A DNA stretch of 64,000 bases from Dolichospermum sp. FACHB-1091 (GTDB taxonomy: Bacteria > Cyanobacteriota > Cyanobacteriia > Cyanobacteriales > Nostocaceae): NCBI RefSeq assembly GCF_014697585.1, contig NZ_JACJSB010000015.1:1-64000 (forward strand). Direction: 5' to 3'. The stretch's first letter is position 1; every line of letters starts with the position of its first letter. Both the position numbers and the translations under genes were made by a program. The notes beneath the pieces were generated by a model. The model was not told the origin of the DNA, did no database searches, and saw nothing but the letters and a program-made list of their open reading frames with translations. Positions 44,832 through 53,072 of the stretch are shown here, one piece after another.

Positions 44832-45545
44832 ATGCCCAATTCTTGGTTTACTCCCAGTCATTTTGTCATACTGGGGTTACAATTAGCTTTTGCAATTGCC
44901 CATAGCGGAGGTGCTGCTATGCGTCCTTGGGCAGAAAAATACATTGGACCGCGGCTTTATCGCATTATCTTTGCATTAATCAGCCTCCCTTTGGCAGTGA
45001 TATTAATTGTTTACTTTTTTAATCACCGTTATGATGGATGGCAACTTTGGCAAGTGCAAGATATTCCAGGGGTAAGAACATTAGTTTGGGTATTATCTGC
45101 TATATCTTTTTTGTTTTTATATCCTGCTACCTTCAATTTACTAGAAATTGCCGCTATTCAAAAGCCCCAAGTTCATCTTTATGAAACAGGAATTATCCGT
45201 ATTACCCGTCACCCGCAAATGGTGGGACAGGTAATTTGGTGTGTAGCCCATACTCTTTGGTTAGGTACTAGCTTCACCCTGGTTACCTCAATAGGCCTGA
45301 TACTACATCACCTCTTTGGAGTATGGCATGGAGATCACCGTTTAAGTCAACGCTATGGAGAAGCCTTTGCACTTCTCAAGCAGCGGACTTCTATTATTCC
45401 CTTTCAAGCAATTATTGATGGCCGTCAATCCTTAAACTGGCAAGAATTTCTGCGTCCTGCTTATTTAGGAGTTGCCATTTTTACTGGTTTATTATGGTGG
45501 TCTCACCCCTTGTTATTCGTGGCAACAAGTAGGATAATGTGGTAG
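44832..45545 (+). CDS. NnrU-family integral membrane protein
   Basis: A 237-residue protein with about six hydrophobic helices. The NnrU signature is visible: AFAIAHSGGAAMRPWAE near the start and GIIRITRHPQMVGQVIWCVAHTLW around residue 120-143. The family includes the plant zeta-carotene isomerase Z-ISO, a heme protein, and bacterial NnrU. The conserved His residues are present, but the function in cyanobacteria is not settled. Confidence 0.85.
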   Translation: MPNSWFTPSHFVILGLQLAFAIAHSGGAAMRPWAEKYIGPRLYRIIFALISLPLAVILIVYFFNHRYDGWQLWQVQDIPGVRTLVWVLSAISFLFLYPATFNLLEIAAIQKPQVHLYETGIIRITRHPQMVGQVIWCVAHTLWLGTSFTLVTSIGLILHHLFGVWHGDHRLSQRYGEAFALLKQRTSIIPFQAIIDGRQSLNWQEFLRPAYLGVAIFTGLLWWSHPLLFVATSRIMW

Positions 45546-45994
45546 TTTCGTCTGATCCCTAAGATCAACAAAAAATATAAATTTAATAAAAGTTTGTGAT
45601 CATCACTTGCTACCAAAACAATGTAGGATAAACTTTAGCATCTATCATGAGATTGTTTTTCACTAAGGTGGGAAAAAGGATTTGCTCCCCAGTCTCAGAC
45701 AGAATTTATCCCCGTAAACAATAAGTAGCTTTCTACCTTAGTAAAAACGGGAAATAAACAGCAATGTATGAACTACAGCAATATACGCTATCAGCATTGT
45801 CAAAGTTTTATAGGGCAGTAGTAGTCAATAGCAATCAAGATTTGAACATTGAGAACAGCCAGCGTGACATTGACGGTGGTTTATTTCTCCACAGAAAAAT
45901 CTAAAAATCAGATGTTCTTTTCATGACTTACCAATTGCTGCTACTGACCATTGTTTTTGTTTTCATATAAAAACCTTATATTCCAAGAGGCATC
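45546..45994. other. intergenic region upstream of the thioredoxin-like gene
   Basis: A 449-base stretch. A 46-codon frame (45764-45904) begins MYELQQYTLSALSKFYRAVV and lacks a ribosome binding site, so I do not call it. No clear hairpin or repeat stands out. Confidence 0.5.
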
Positions 45995-46381
45995 ATGGTG
46001 TTTTCGGTCAGTGAACGGACATTTAATCAAGAAGTTTTGGCATCTCCAGTTCCCGTTTTAGTTTACTTTGAAGCGCCCTGGTGTGCTTTATGTCGCGTTA
46101 TTCACCCGCTTTTATTGCAATTTCAAGCCCAATGTGGTGATGAAATTAAGTTAGCCGGAGTCAACGCTGATCAAAATTTCAAGTTGTCTAATACCTATCG
46201 CCTCAAATCCCTACCGACTTTACTGCTAATTGAAAAAGGAATAGTCAAGCAACGCTTAGAGGGTTTTTGTGGTAGAGACGATTTACGTCAAGCCTTAGAA
46301 GCAATTCAATTTACTTACAACATCACTAATAAAACTGACACTGGCATAAAAACAGCCGAACTAGAATACAACAATGTATAA
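45995..46381 (+). CDS. thioredoxin-fold protein with atypical WCALC active site
   Basis: A 128-residue thioredoxin-like protein: VLVYFEAPWCALCRVIHPLL around residues 21-40, VNADQNFKLSNTYRLKSLPTLLLI with the cis-Pro, then a ~25-residue polar tail. The active site reads W-C-A-L-C rather than W-C-G-P-C, which would shift its redox behaviour. It lies upstream of ndhF in the same direction, but a hairpin (46555-46586) separates them. Confidence 0.88.
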   Translation: MVFSVSERTFNQEVLASPVPVLVYFEAPWCALCRVIHPLLLQFQAQCGDEIKLAGVNADQNFKLSNTYRLKSLPTLLLIEKGIVKQRLEGFCGRDDLRQALEAIQFTYNITNKTDTGIKTAELEYNNV

Positions 46382-46683
46382 TTAAATATGACTAAGGGTA
46401 AGTAACAAAAGACAAAAAGCAGAAGTTTTTAGAAATTTTATAGCCCCAAGGCTGACTGTTAGGCTATTTTAGAAGCGTAAGCAGTACAGTAGGCTCAGTC
46501 AGCTATTTTAATTAATTTGGTGCTTGGTGAGTCCCAAATCTAAAACCATGCTTAACACCCCACTCAAAGGGTATCGGGTGGGGTATTTTATCCTCAAGGG
46601 TCTGTGTCACAATTACTAACAGTTCTGATTCTTCAGTTAACTCACCCTTTATTTGTACAGAATTCTAAAAGTAGGCGTTAGTG
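46382..46683. other. intergenic region upstream of ndhF
   Basis: It holds a terminator-like hairpin at 46555-46586 (ACCCCACTC / GGGTGGGGT, then ATTTTA) which probably ends the thioredoxin-like transcript. The rest should carry the ndhF promoter; I see no gene. Confidence 0.55.
46555..46586 (+). terminator. hairpin terminator after the thioredoxin-like gene
   Basis: Arms ACCCCACTC and GGGTGGGGT flank a 10-base loop and are followed by ATTTTA. Confidence 0.6.
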
Positions 46684-48768
46684 ATGGAATTAATCTATCA
46701 GTATGCCTGGCTGATTCCAGTATTACCTCTCTTGGGAGCAATGCTAGTCGGTCTAGGGCTAATCTCGATCAATCAGGTGACAAACCGCCTGCGACAATTA
46801 AATGCTGTAGTCATTATCTCCCTCATGGGAGCTTCTATGGTTCTGTCGTCGGCCTTGCTGTGGAGTCAAATTCAAGGCCATGCACCTTACCTCCGCACCC
46901 TGGAATGGGCAGCAGCAGGAAATTTTCACCTGACTATGGGCTACACTATTGACCACCTTACAGCCTTAATGCTGGTCATTGTCACCACAGTAGCAGTTTT
47001 GGTGATGATTTACACCGATGGCTACATGGCTCATGACCCCGGTTATGTGCGTTTTTATGCCTATCTCAGCTTATTTGGCTCTTCCATGTTAGGTTTGGTG
47101 GTCAGCCCCAACCTGGTACAAGTTTACATTTTCTGGGAACTGGTGGGAATGTGTTCCTACCTCCTAGTGGGCTTTTGGTATGACCGCAAAGCCGCAGCGG
47201 AGGCCTGCCAAAAAGCATTTGTTACAAACCGGGTCGGTGACTTCGGTTTATTATTAGGCATTTTGGGGCTGTTCTGGGCGACAGGAAGCTTTGATTTTAT
47301 GGTGATGGGCGATCGCCTATCAAACCTAGTAGAAACTGGCTCTATTAGCAATTTCCTCGCCATTGTGTTGGCGATTTTAGTCTTCCTTGGACCTGTGGCT
47401 AAATCTGCCCAATTCCCACTCCATGTCTGGCTACCAGACGCAATGGAAGGTCCTACACCGATTTCTGCCCTCATCCACGCAGCGACAATGGTAGCAGCGG
47501 GTGTATTCCTGATTGCCCGGATGTATCCAGTATTTGAAAATGTGCCAGCAGCAATGAACGTAATTGCTTTTACTGGCGCATTGACGGCGTTTTTAGGGGC
47601 AACTATCGCCATTACCCAAAATGACATTAAAAAGGGTTTGGCTTATTCCACCATTTCCCAACTCGGTTACATGGTCATGGCCATGGGTGTGGGTGCTTAC
47701 AGCGCCGGTTTATTCCACCTCATGACCCACGCTTATTTTAAAGCGATGTTATTCTTGGGTTCTGGTTCAGTAATTCATGGTATGGAAGCAGTTGTTGGTC
47801 ATGACCCTGTACTAGCGCAAGATATGCGCTTAATGGGCGGACTGCGGAAATATATGCCCGTGACCGGTTTCACATTTTTGATTGGTTGCTTGGCTATTGC
47901 CGGGATTCCTCCCTTTGCCGGTTTCTGGTCAAAAGATGAAATTTTGGGCGCGGCCTTTGCTGCTAACCCCTTCCTGTGGTTTATTGGTTGGGTGACAGCA
48001 GGAATTACAGCTTTTTATATGTTTAGAATGTATTTCTCAACATTTGAGGGTAAATTCCGGGGTAATGACGAGAAAATCAAGGTAAAACTCAAAAATGCCG
48101 CTGCTGCTTTAGCACAGAAGTCAGGGACAGCAGAATTAGCTCCTAATTTCGGTCCTGGAGCGATGAAAAAGGGAGAATTAGATAGTCATTCCCATGACTC
48201 CCACGCACACAGCCATTCTCCCCATGAGTCTCCTTGGACTATGAGTTTACCCTTGGTGGTCTTGGCTGTTCCTTCTATGTTAATTGGTTTGGTGGGTACT
48301 CCCTACGCCAATTATTTTGAGCAGTTTATCTTTCCTCCTAGCGAAACTTTAGCTGAAGTTATGGAAAAGGCTGCGGAATTTGACCCCCATGAGTTTTATG
48401 TGATGGCTGGTAGTTCTGTGGCGGTTTCTGTGATTGGGATTACTTTCGCGGTGCTGATGTATTTGGCTCGCAAAATTGATCCTAGTGCGATCGCTTCTAA
48501 AATTCAACCACTCTATGATTTATCCTTGAATAAATGGTACTTTGATGATATTTATCATCGTGTCTTTGTTCTCGGTTTGCGTCGTGTGGCTAGACAAGTT
48601 ATGGAAGTTGATTTCCGCGTTGTTGACGGCGCTGTTAATCTCACGGGTTTCTTTACTCTTGTCAGTGGTGAAGGTTTGAAATACTTGGAAAGTGGTCGGG
48701 TTCAATTCTATGCTCTGATCGTTTTTGGGGCTGTTTTGGGCTTGGTGATTTTCTTTGGTGTTACCTGA
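46684..48768 (+). CDS. ndhF: NAD(P)H-quinone oxidoreductase subunit 5 (NdhF1-type)
   Basis: A 694-residue polytopic proton-pumping subunit of the cyanobacterial NDH-1 complex. Family hallmarks are YTIDHLTALMLVIVTTVAVLVMIYTDGYM, FWELVGMCSYLLVGFW, SAQFPLHVWLPDAMEGPTPISALIHAATMV, the lateral-helix region and the long C-terminal part. A His/Ser-rich stretch (SHSHDSHAHSHSPHES, ~500-515) lies in the variable loop. The set of motifs fits NdhF1 (respiration and cyclic electron flow) better than the CO2-uptake forms NdhF3/F4, but this was not tested by alignment. A GTG one codon upstream is also possible. Confidence 0.93.
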   Translation: MELIYQYAWLIPVLPLLGAMLVGLGLISINQVTNRLRQLNAVVIISLMGASMVLSSALLWSQIQGHAPYLRTLEWAAAGNFHLTMGYTIDHLTALMLVIVTTVAVLVMIYTDGYMAHDPGYVRFYAYLSLFGSSMLGLVVSPNLVQVYIFWELVGMCSYLLVGFWYDRKAAAEACQKAFVTNRVGDFGLLLGILGLFWATGSFDFMVMGDRLSNLVETGSISNFLAIVLAILVFLGPVAKSAQFPLHVWLPDAMEGPTPISALIHAATMVAAGVFLIARMYPVFENVPAAMNVIAFTGALTAFLGATIAITQNDIKKGLAYSTISQLGYMVMAMGVGAYSAGLFHLMTHAYFKAMLFLGSGSVIHGMEAVVGHDPVLAQDMRLMGGLRKYMPVTGFTFLIGCLAIAGIPPFAGFWSKDEILGAAFAANPFLWFIGWVTAGITAFYMFRMYFSTFEGKFRGNDEKIKVKLKNAAAALAQKSGTAELAPNFGPGAMKKGELDSHSHDSHAHSHSPHESPWTMSLPLVVLAVPSMLIGLVGTPYANYFEQFIFPPSETLAEVMEKAAEFDPHEFYVMAGSSVAVSVIGITFAVLMYLARKIDPSAIASKIQPLYDLSLNKWYFDDIYHRVFVLGLRRVARQVMEVDFRVVDGAVNLTGFFTLVSGEGLKYLESGRVQFYALIVFGAVLGLVIFFGVT

Positions 48769-48776
48769 TTTTAATG

Positions 48777-48808
48777 GGGGCGGTTTGTCCGCCCCTGGAT
48801 TGTTTTTA
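48777..48808 (+). terminator. terminator after ndhF
   Basis: Stem GGGGCGG / CCGCCCC with a TTTGT loop is followed shortly by TTGTTTTTA, ten bases after the stop codon. Confidence 0.8.
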
Positions 48809-48885
48809 CGAACCGCAGAGGCGCAGAGGACGCGGAGTTAATGAACCACGAAGGAGCGAAGTAAGCGAAGGAAGAAGGAAGGAAT
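48809..48885. repeat. degenerate intergenic repeat
   Basis: AACCGCAGAGGCGCAGAGGA and ACCACGAAGGAGCGAAG are fragments of a repeat common in cyanobacterial spacers, related to the AACCGCAGA cores at 26391 and 28220. Confidence 0.5.
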
Positions 48886-48961
48886 TTAGATAATGTTGCA
48901 TATAGGTTTATTTAAGTTAAGATTGCTGTATAAGGTATAAAAACATCTACTTTTATCTACT

Positions 48962-49651
48962 ATGTGGACACCCCATCAATCTATTAATGACGGTAAATAT
49001 ATTATTCAAAATGTTTTGGGTGAAGGTGGTTTTGGGATTACCTATAGCGCCAGAGAAACAAGTACCGGGGAAATAGTTGCTATCAAAACTTTGAACGGGA
49101 AGCGACAAAGGGCTAAGGATTTTCCTAAGCAACAAGAAAGATTTGTTAATGAGGCTTTTAATCTCCGCGCTTTTTCTCATCTTCATATTGTCAAAGTCTA
49201 TAAGATGATTCAGGAAGATGGACTTTGGGGAATGGTGATGGAATTTATTGATGGTGTAGATTTGAATGATTATGTGGATGAAAATGGTCAATTATCGGAA
49301 GATGATGCACTATTATATATTGACCAAATCGGACAAGCTTTGGAATATATTCACCAACAAGATGGGATGATTCATCGGGATATCAAACCCCATAATATGG
49401 TCTTACGTCGCGGCAAAAAGGAAGCGGTTTTAGTTGATTTTGGTTTAGCTTGTAATATTGATAAATTCACAACTAGGGATGGACGCACCCCTGGTTATGC
49501 ACCACCAGAACAGTATACTCCTGGTGAACAGTTAGGTTTTTATACGGATGTTTATGCTTTAGCGACAACACTTTATTATTTATTGACTTTGGTATGGGTT
49601 TATGGGCTTGGTTCTTCTCTCGCGTCGAGACTTGTAACCTTTAAGATATAA
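48962..49651 (+). pseudogene. truncated serine/threonine protein kinase
   Basis: The first ~209 residues are a normal Hanks kinase: GEGGFG (20-25), VAIKTL (39-44), IHRDIKPHN (137-145), DFG (159-161), PGYAPPEQY and TDVYALATTLYYLLT. Then the homology stops and 20 unrelated residues (VWVYGLGSSLASRLVTFKI) lead to a stop. The last helices of the C-lobe and any C-terminal sensor or membrane domain are missing. The break lies next to repeat-derived sequence at ~49660, so deletion or insertion is likely. The catalytic residues remain, but folding is doubtful. Confidence 0.75.
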
Positions 49652-49660
49652 CCTTCATAA

Positions 49661-49771
49661 TCAGGATATAGTATTTTTAGGATGAAGAAAAACCACTAAT
49701 CTTAAAAATTCCCAATCTGAAAAAATAAAATTACCACTCAAATCCTCTTAATCCTCTAATCCTGATCATGC
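49661..49771. repeat. degenerate repeat with AATCAGGAT / ATGCTGATT ends
   Basis: The stretch begins AATCAGGATATAGTATTTTT, contains GGATGAAGAAAAACCACTAA and ends CCTGATCATGCTGATT. A related stretch lies at ~54476-54594 (AATCAGGATTTCCAGGATTT ... GAGCATCCTGATT). Confidence 0.6.
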
Positions 49772-49780
49772 TGATTTTAA

Positions 49781-50044
49781 CTATGAAAAAAAACTCTCAT
49801 AATCGTCATGACTACCAATCCAGAACCATGTAACTGTATCACTATCCAAAACGCCAATTGCTCGATAATTGAGATTTATCCTCACAGACCAAATATTTTC
49901 CTGGTTATTTATACATTTGAAATGCAAAGACGGATAAAAAGGATTTTCTCTCCATAAGCGATAAGCTTTCCTCGCACTCTGTCGAACTTGCTTGTCAAGA
50001 GACTGATATTCATCCCAAAAAGAAGGAAGGGTTGCTGACTTCAT
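49781..50044 (-). CDS. RelE/ParE-type toxin
   Basis: An 87-residue protein with the compact RelE/ParE pattern: FWDEYQSLDKQVRQSARKAYRLW at the start, PFYPSLHFKCI, then IWSVRINLNYRAIGVLDSDTVTWFWIGSHDDYESFF. R-x-N-L-N-Y-R-A fits the core beta strands. It lies downstream of an antitoxin-like gene on the same strand, the usual antitoxin-first order. Its target (ribosome or gyrase) cannot be told from sequence. Confidence 0.82.
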   Translation of the reverse strand: MKSATLPSFWDEYQSLDKQVRQSARKAYRLWRENPFYPSLHFKCINNQENIWSVRINLNYRAIGVLDSDTVTWFWIGSHDDYESFFS

Positions 50045-50115
50045 AGGTGTTTATAACCTCTAACTGTATATACACCAAATGTATATTTTTCTGAAGCCAG
50101 ATCAAAATCCTGAAT

Positions 50116-50346
50116 TTATAATTTGTCATAGTCCATTGGTTTTGCAAGTCCTTCTGCAATCTCTCTTTTAGCACGTTGAGCAGATGCAATCAATTTTTCT
50201 TGAGTTTTCTTAAACGAATTATCCCATTTAAGTTCATCTTGCAAATCTGCCAAATATTCTCTAAGATGTTCTGCAACTCTGTCTTGTACATCTTCAGATA
50301 AAGATTCCATCATTTTAACTACAGTAGTAATTGCTGGAGATGACAT
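50116..50346 (-). CDS. antitoxin paired with the RelE/ParE-type toxin
   Basis: A 76-residue acidic helical protein (VVKMMESLSEDVQDRVAEHLREYLADLQDELKWDNSF...IAEGLAKPMDYDKL) 71 bases upstream of the toxin gene on the same strand. Size, charge and position fit an antitoxin; the C-terminal part would be the toxin-binding segment. No DNA-binding motif is obvious. Confidence 0.7.
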   Translation of the reverse strand: MSSPAITTVVKMMESLSEDVQDRVAEHLREYLADLQDELKWDNSFKKTQEKLIASAQRAKREIAEGLAKPMDYDKL

Positions 50347-50432
50347 AATCTAATTTCCTTTTGGACTTCACCAGTTTATTATACTAATAATAACTCAATC
50401 TTAAGTTCTTAGTGTGCGTTAGGAGCGCGACG

Positions 50433-50498
50433 TAACTCACATTAATTCATGAGATTAAAATTAATTAATTTCGGTGCGTTACGCAACGCTTACACACC
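50433..50498. repeat. 66-bp direct repeat, left copy
   Basis: It starts TAACTCACATTAATTCATGA and ends in GGTGCGTTACGCAACGCTTA plus CACACC. Nearly the same sequence lies in the same orientation at 54392-54456. Together they bracket the DUF4258, PIN and restriction-modification genes. Confidence 0.85.
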
Positions 50499-50547
50499 CT
50501 GATTCAGACAAAATAAGTTATCATTAATTAAGATTACAAAATAATTC

Positions 50548-50835
50548 ATGTATTGTCAAAATATAAACTTCTCCCGTCATGCTATCCAACAAATGTTTTA
50601 TCGTCGCATTAGTAAAAAAGAAGTAGAAACTTTAATTGCTTATGGACAAATAATAGAAGAAAATCCTGATGATACACCATACCCCAGTTATTTAATATTA
50701 GATTTTGTAGAAGGTAAACCGATTCATGTTGTATTTTCCTATGATGAAGCTACAGATACAGGATATGTGGTAACAGCTTATGTTCCTGATGCTAATATTT
50801 GGTTAGATGGTTTTACAACTAGGAGACAAAAATAA
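50548..50835 (+). CDS. DUF4258 toxin-like protein
   Basis: A 95-residue protein: INFSRHAIQQMFYRRISKKEVETLIAYGQII, then PYPSYLILDFVEGKPIHVVFSY and GYVVTAYVPDANIWLDGF. This is the DUF4258 pattern, a RelE-like fold with conserved S-x-H-A at the start. It overlaps the following MqsA-like antitoxin gene by one base (TAATG), giving toxin-first order as in mqsRA. Confidence 0.85.
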   Translation: MYCQNINFSRHAIQQMFYRRISKKEVETLIAYGQIIEENPDDTPYPSYLILDFVEGKPIHVVFSYDEATDTGYVVTAYVPDANIWLDGFTTRRQK

Positions 50836-51059
50836 TGAAATGCGTAATTTGTAAACATGGAGAAACTAAACCCGGTTTAGTCACCGTCACCTTAGAAAGA
50901 GATGAATGTATTATTGTCTTGAAAAAAGTTCCCGCAGAAATTTGTGATAACTGTGGTGAATATTATTTAAGTGATGCAGTTACCGAACAAGTTTTAGACA
51001 AAGCAGAATTAGCAATTACTAAAGGAGTAGAATTAGAAATTATTAGATATGCAGCTTAA
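50835..51059 (+). CDS. MqsA/YgiT-type zinc-finger antitoxin
   Basis: A 74-residue protein with two CxxC pairs (MKCVICKHG at Cys 3 and 6; ICDNCGEYYLSD), the zinc-finger form of YgiT/MqsA N-terminal domains. The C-terminal HTH of full MqsA is missing, as usual in the short forms paired with DUF4258. Translationally coupled to the gene before it. Confidence 0.88.
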   Translation: MKCVICKHGETKPGLVTVTLERDECIIVLKKVPAEICDNCGEYYLSDAVTEQVLDKAELAITKGVELEIIRYAA

Positions 51060-51072
51060 ATTTCTAAAATAT

Positions 51073-51187
51073 ATGACTACTCAAATTAATGTTCCTCCTG
51101 CTGTTGATTATGCACCTTGAGGAATTACAAGGGGAATTAATAACTATGCAAGAATTAACGATTGAGGAATTATTAAATCTTGCCTAA
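51073..51187 (+). pseudogene. fragment of a small antitoxin-like gene
   Basis: A frame beginning MTTQINVPPAVDYAP stops after 15 codons. The next frame continues with LEELQGELITMQELTIEELL to a stop at about 51187. The two pieces read like one short antitoxin-type gene broken by a frameshift. No partner follows. Confidence 0.4.
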
Positions 51188-51311
51188 TGATTAATGATAG
51201 ATATTTTTTGGTTTTTTTATTTACCGCAATCTCTCTTAGAGATCCCGAAGAGTAGACGCAAAGTAAGAAAAGTATCATAAAATATATATAGGATAAATAG
51301 CAGAATAAATT

Positions 51312-51551
51312 ATGAATGCGTACAAGACTTATATCACCATTGAAAACCCTAAGCAGGTGGTTTTATCTGATTTACCTTTTCAGGTTGGACAGCGTGTGGA
51401 GATTATTGTTTTAGCTGAAGATAACCCGCAGGATACAATTAGTAATAAATTGCGGAATTTATTTGATAAAACTCAGGCTATTCCTGGTGTGGAACAGGTT
51501 ACAGATGAGGAAATAGCGGCAGAAATTGAAGCTTATCGGCGTGGGGAATGA
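51312..51551 (+). CDS. antitoxin of a PIN-type toxin-antitoxin pair
   Basis: A 79-residue protein: KTYITIENPKQVVLSDLPFQVGQRVEIIVLAE is an AbrB/MazE-like beta-rich start, followed by an acidic helical tail (VTDEEIAAEIEAYRRGE). It overlaps the PIN gene by four bases (ATGA), the usual coupling in such operons. Confidence 0.78.
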   Translation: MNAYKTYITIENPKQVVLSDLPFQVGQRVEIIVLAEDNPQDTISNKLRNLFDKTQAIPGVEQVTDEEIAAEIEAYRRGE

Positions 51552-51739
51552 AAGTTATTATTGATACTAATGTTTTAGTTTCTGCTGTTCTCAAGGGGAG
51601 AGAACCAAGGGATGTAATTCAATTTGTTGTAGATAGTCCTAATTGTGAGTGGGTTGTTTCTGACGAAATTTTAGCAGAGTATCAGGATGTATTAAGTCGG
51701 AAGAAGTTTAAGTTGACTGCTGAAATCAGACAAGAATAG
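51548..51739 (+). pseudogene. truncated PIN-domain toxin
   Basis: The 63 residues MKVIIDTNVLVSAVLKGREP...WVVSDEILAEYQDVLSRKKF are the N-terminal half of a PIN ribonuclease. The first catalytic Asp (D6) and an acidic residue in SDEILAEY are present. Complete members are about twice as long and carry further Asp residues near the C-terminus, which are missing. Likely inactive. Confidence 0.75.
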
Positions 51740-51796
51740 GTAAAAAACATGAATATTCATTATATAATAATTAGTAAATTATTTATTTGAAGACCA

Positions 51797-53072
51797 ATGG
51801 AACATAATCAGGATGATTCTGTTAAGGTTGATGAAATAGCCAACCTTTTAGCAAGAGTTTAAACCCCTAGAAGTCTATCCTCACGAAGAAGTATTAGCAA
51901 CAATTCTTATTCAGCAAGCTCTCGATAATGCAAAACTAACTTCTACTGCACCTGGACTATCACTAGCGGCTGCATTTGATTTAATTGTCGCTGCTGAATA
52001 CTATGGAAAACTTGCTAATAAAGGATGGCTGTACTGTCCAAATGATAATTCTTCCCTTTTAATTTATCCATATACTAATGCTTGTCCAAGATGTATTTTG
52101 GAAGGAAGGTTTTCTTTTCATCATGCAAATAAGCCTCCATCTGGAACAATTGGCAAAACAACAAGTCGGTTATTATGTGTATTTTTAAAGCTATTATTTA
52201 AAATCAATTCCCAAGATTTAAAAATCTATCATGGTATTGAACCTATTGATGTCATAATTTATGACGAAAAAGAGAATATAGTCTTATTTTCAGAAGTTAA
52301 AGCTGCTCCACTTACTACTTTGCCTTTAGCAGTACCTGTTGAAATACAAACTGAATTGGGAGAGGAAGGTGAATTATTATCTCGTTCACATTCATCTACA
52401 GATAATTCTTTTCTTAGTTCATCTAATTTGCATATTATTCTTCCTCAGTTGAAAGATCAGGTATATAAATATGAACTTATAAATTTAGGAATTAGGGGAA
52501 ATAATAATTCCTCAGTATGGATATATGAGCAAATGGGAGCAGCTTTTAATAAAGATAATCAACTCTTCTCTCGTTATTTCCAGTTTTGGAGTATTGCTTA
52601 TTCTGCATATAATAAAGCTGCTAGGGGTAAGGGAAATTTACCAGAATCTGTCTATTGGTTAACTAATGCTTGCGGACAACCTATTCCTAGACCAGTAAAT
52701 TGGCCTCAAAGAAAAAGTGGTGAAGGGTACGAATCTATTTCTGATAGTAAATCTAGTGTGGGTATGGATAGAACTGATGATATTAAAAAAGGAATTTATC
52801 AAGTTTTAAAAATTGCTGCTTCGCAAAAGCCAAAGCATAGTAAAATAACAGTGAAAACTGCTCTGCTCTCTAATATTCATGCTGTACGTCACTATAATGA
52901 TTATTTGCTTGAACTTCAAGATATTGTATGGACAATAGATGAAACAAGACAAGCAAAAATAGTTGCCGATTTACCACCAGAAAAAGAAATTTTTAATCTC
53001 TTTGATGGTATAATAACCTTTACGGAAAGTCATATAAGAGATGAATGGATTAACCAAAAATTTAGATTTTAA
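51797..53072 (+). pseudogene. type II restriction endonuclease, frameshifted near its 5' end
   Basis: The ATG at 51797 opens MEHNQDDSVKVDEIANLLAR, which ends at a stop at 51860. The +1 frame then continues without a start as FKPLEVYPHEEVLATILIQQ all the way to 53072. A single-base shift therefore splits an ~420-residue gene; a programmed shift or sequencing error is possible. The body has a Cys cluster (LYCPNDNSS...NACPRC), and IDVIIYDEKENIVLFSEVKA fits a PD-(D/E)xK nuclease core (D...E-x-K). It overlaps the start of a cytosine methyltransferase gene by 32 bases, the expected restriction-modification arrangement. Confidence 0.75.

Noticed and set aside
45764-45904. 46-codon plus-strand frame in the gap before the thioredoxin-like gene
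   Set aside because: No ribosome binding site and no recognisable feature; kept only as a note.
47157-47627. 156-codon minus-strand frame
   Set aside because: It is fully antisense to a highly conserved part of ndhF.
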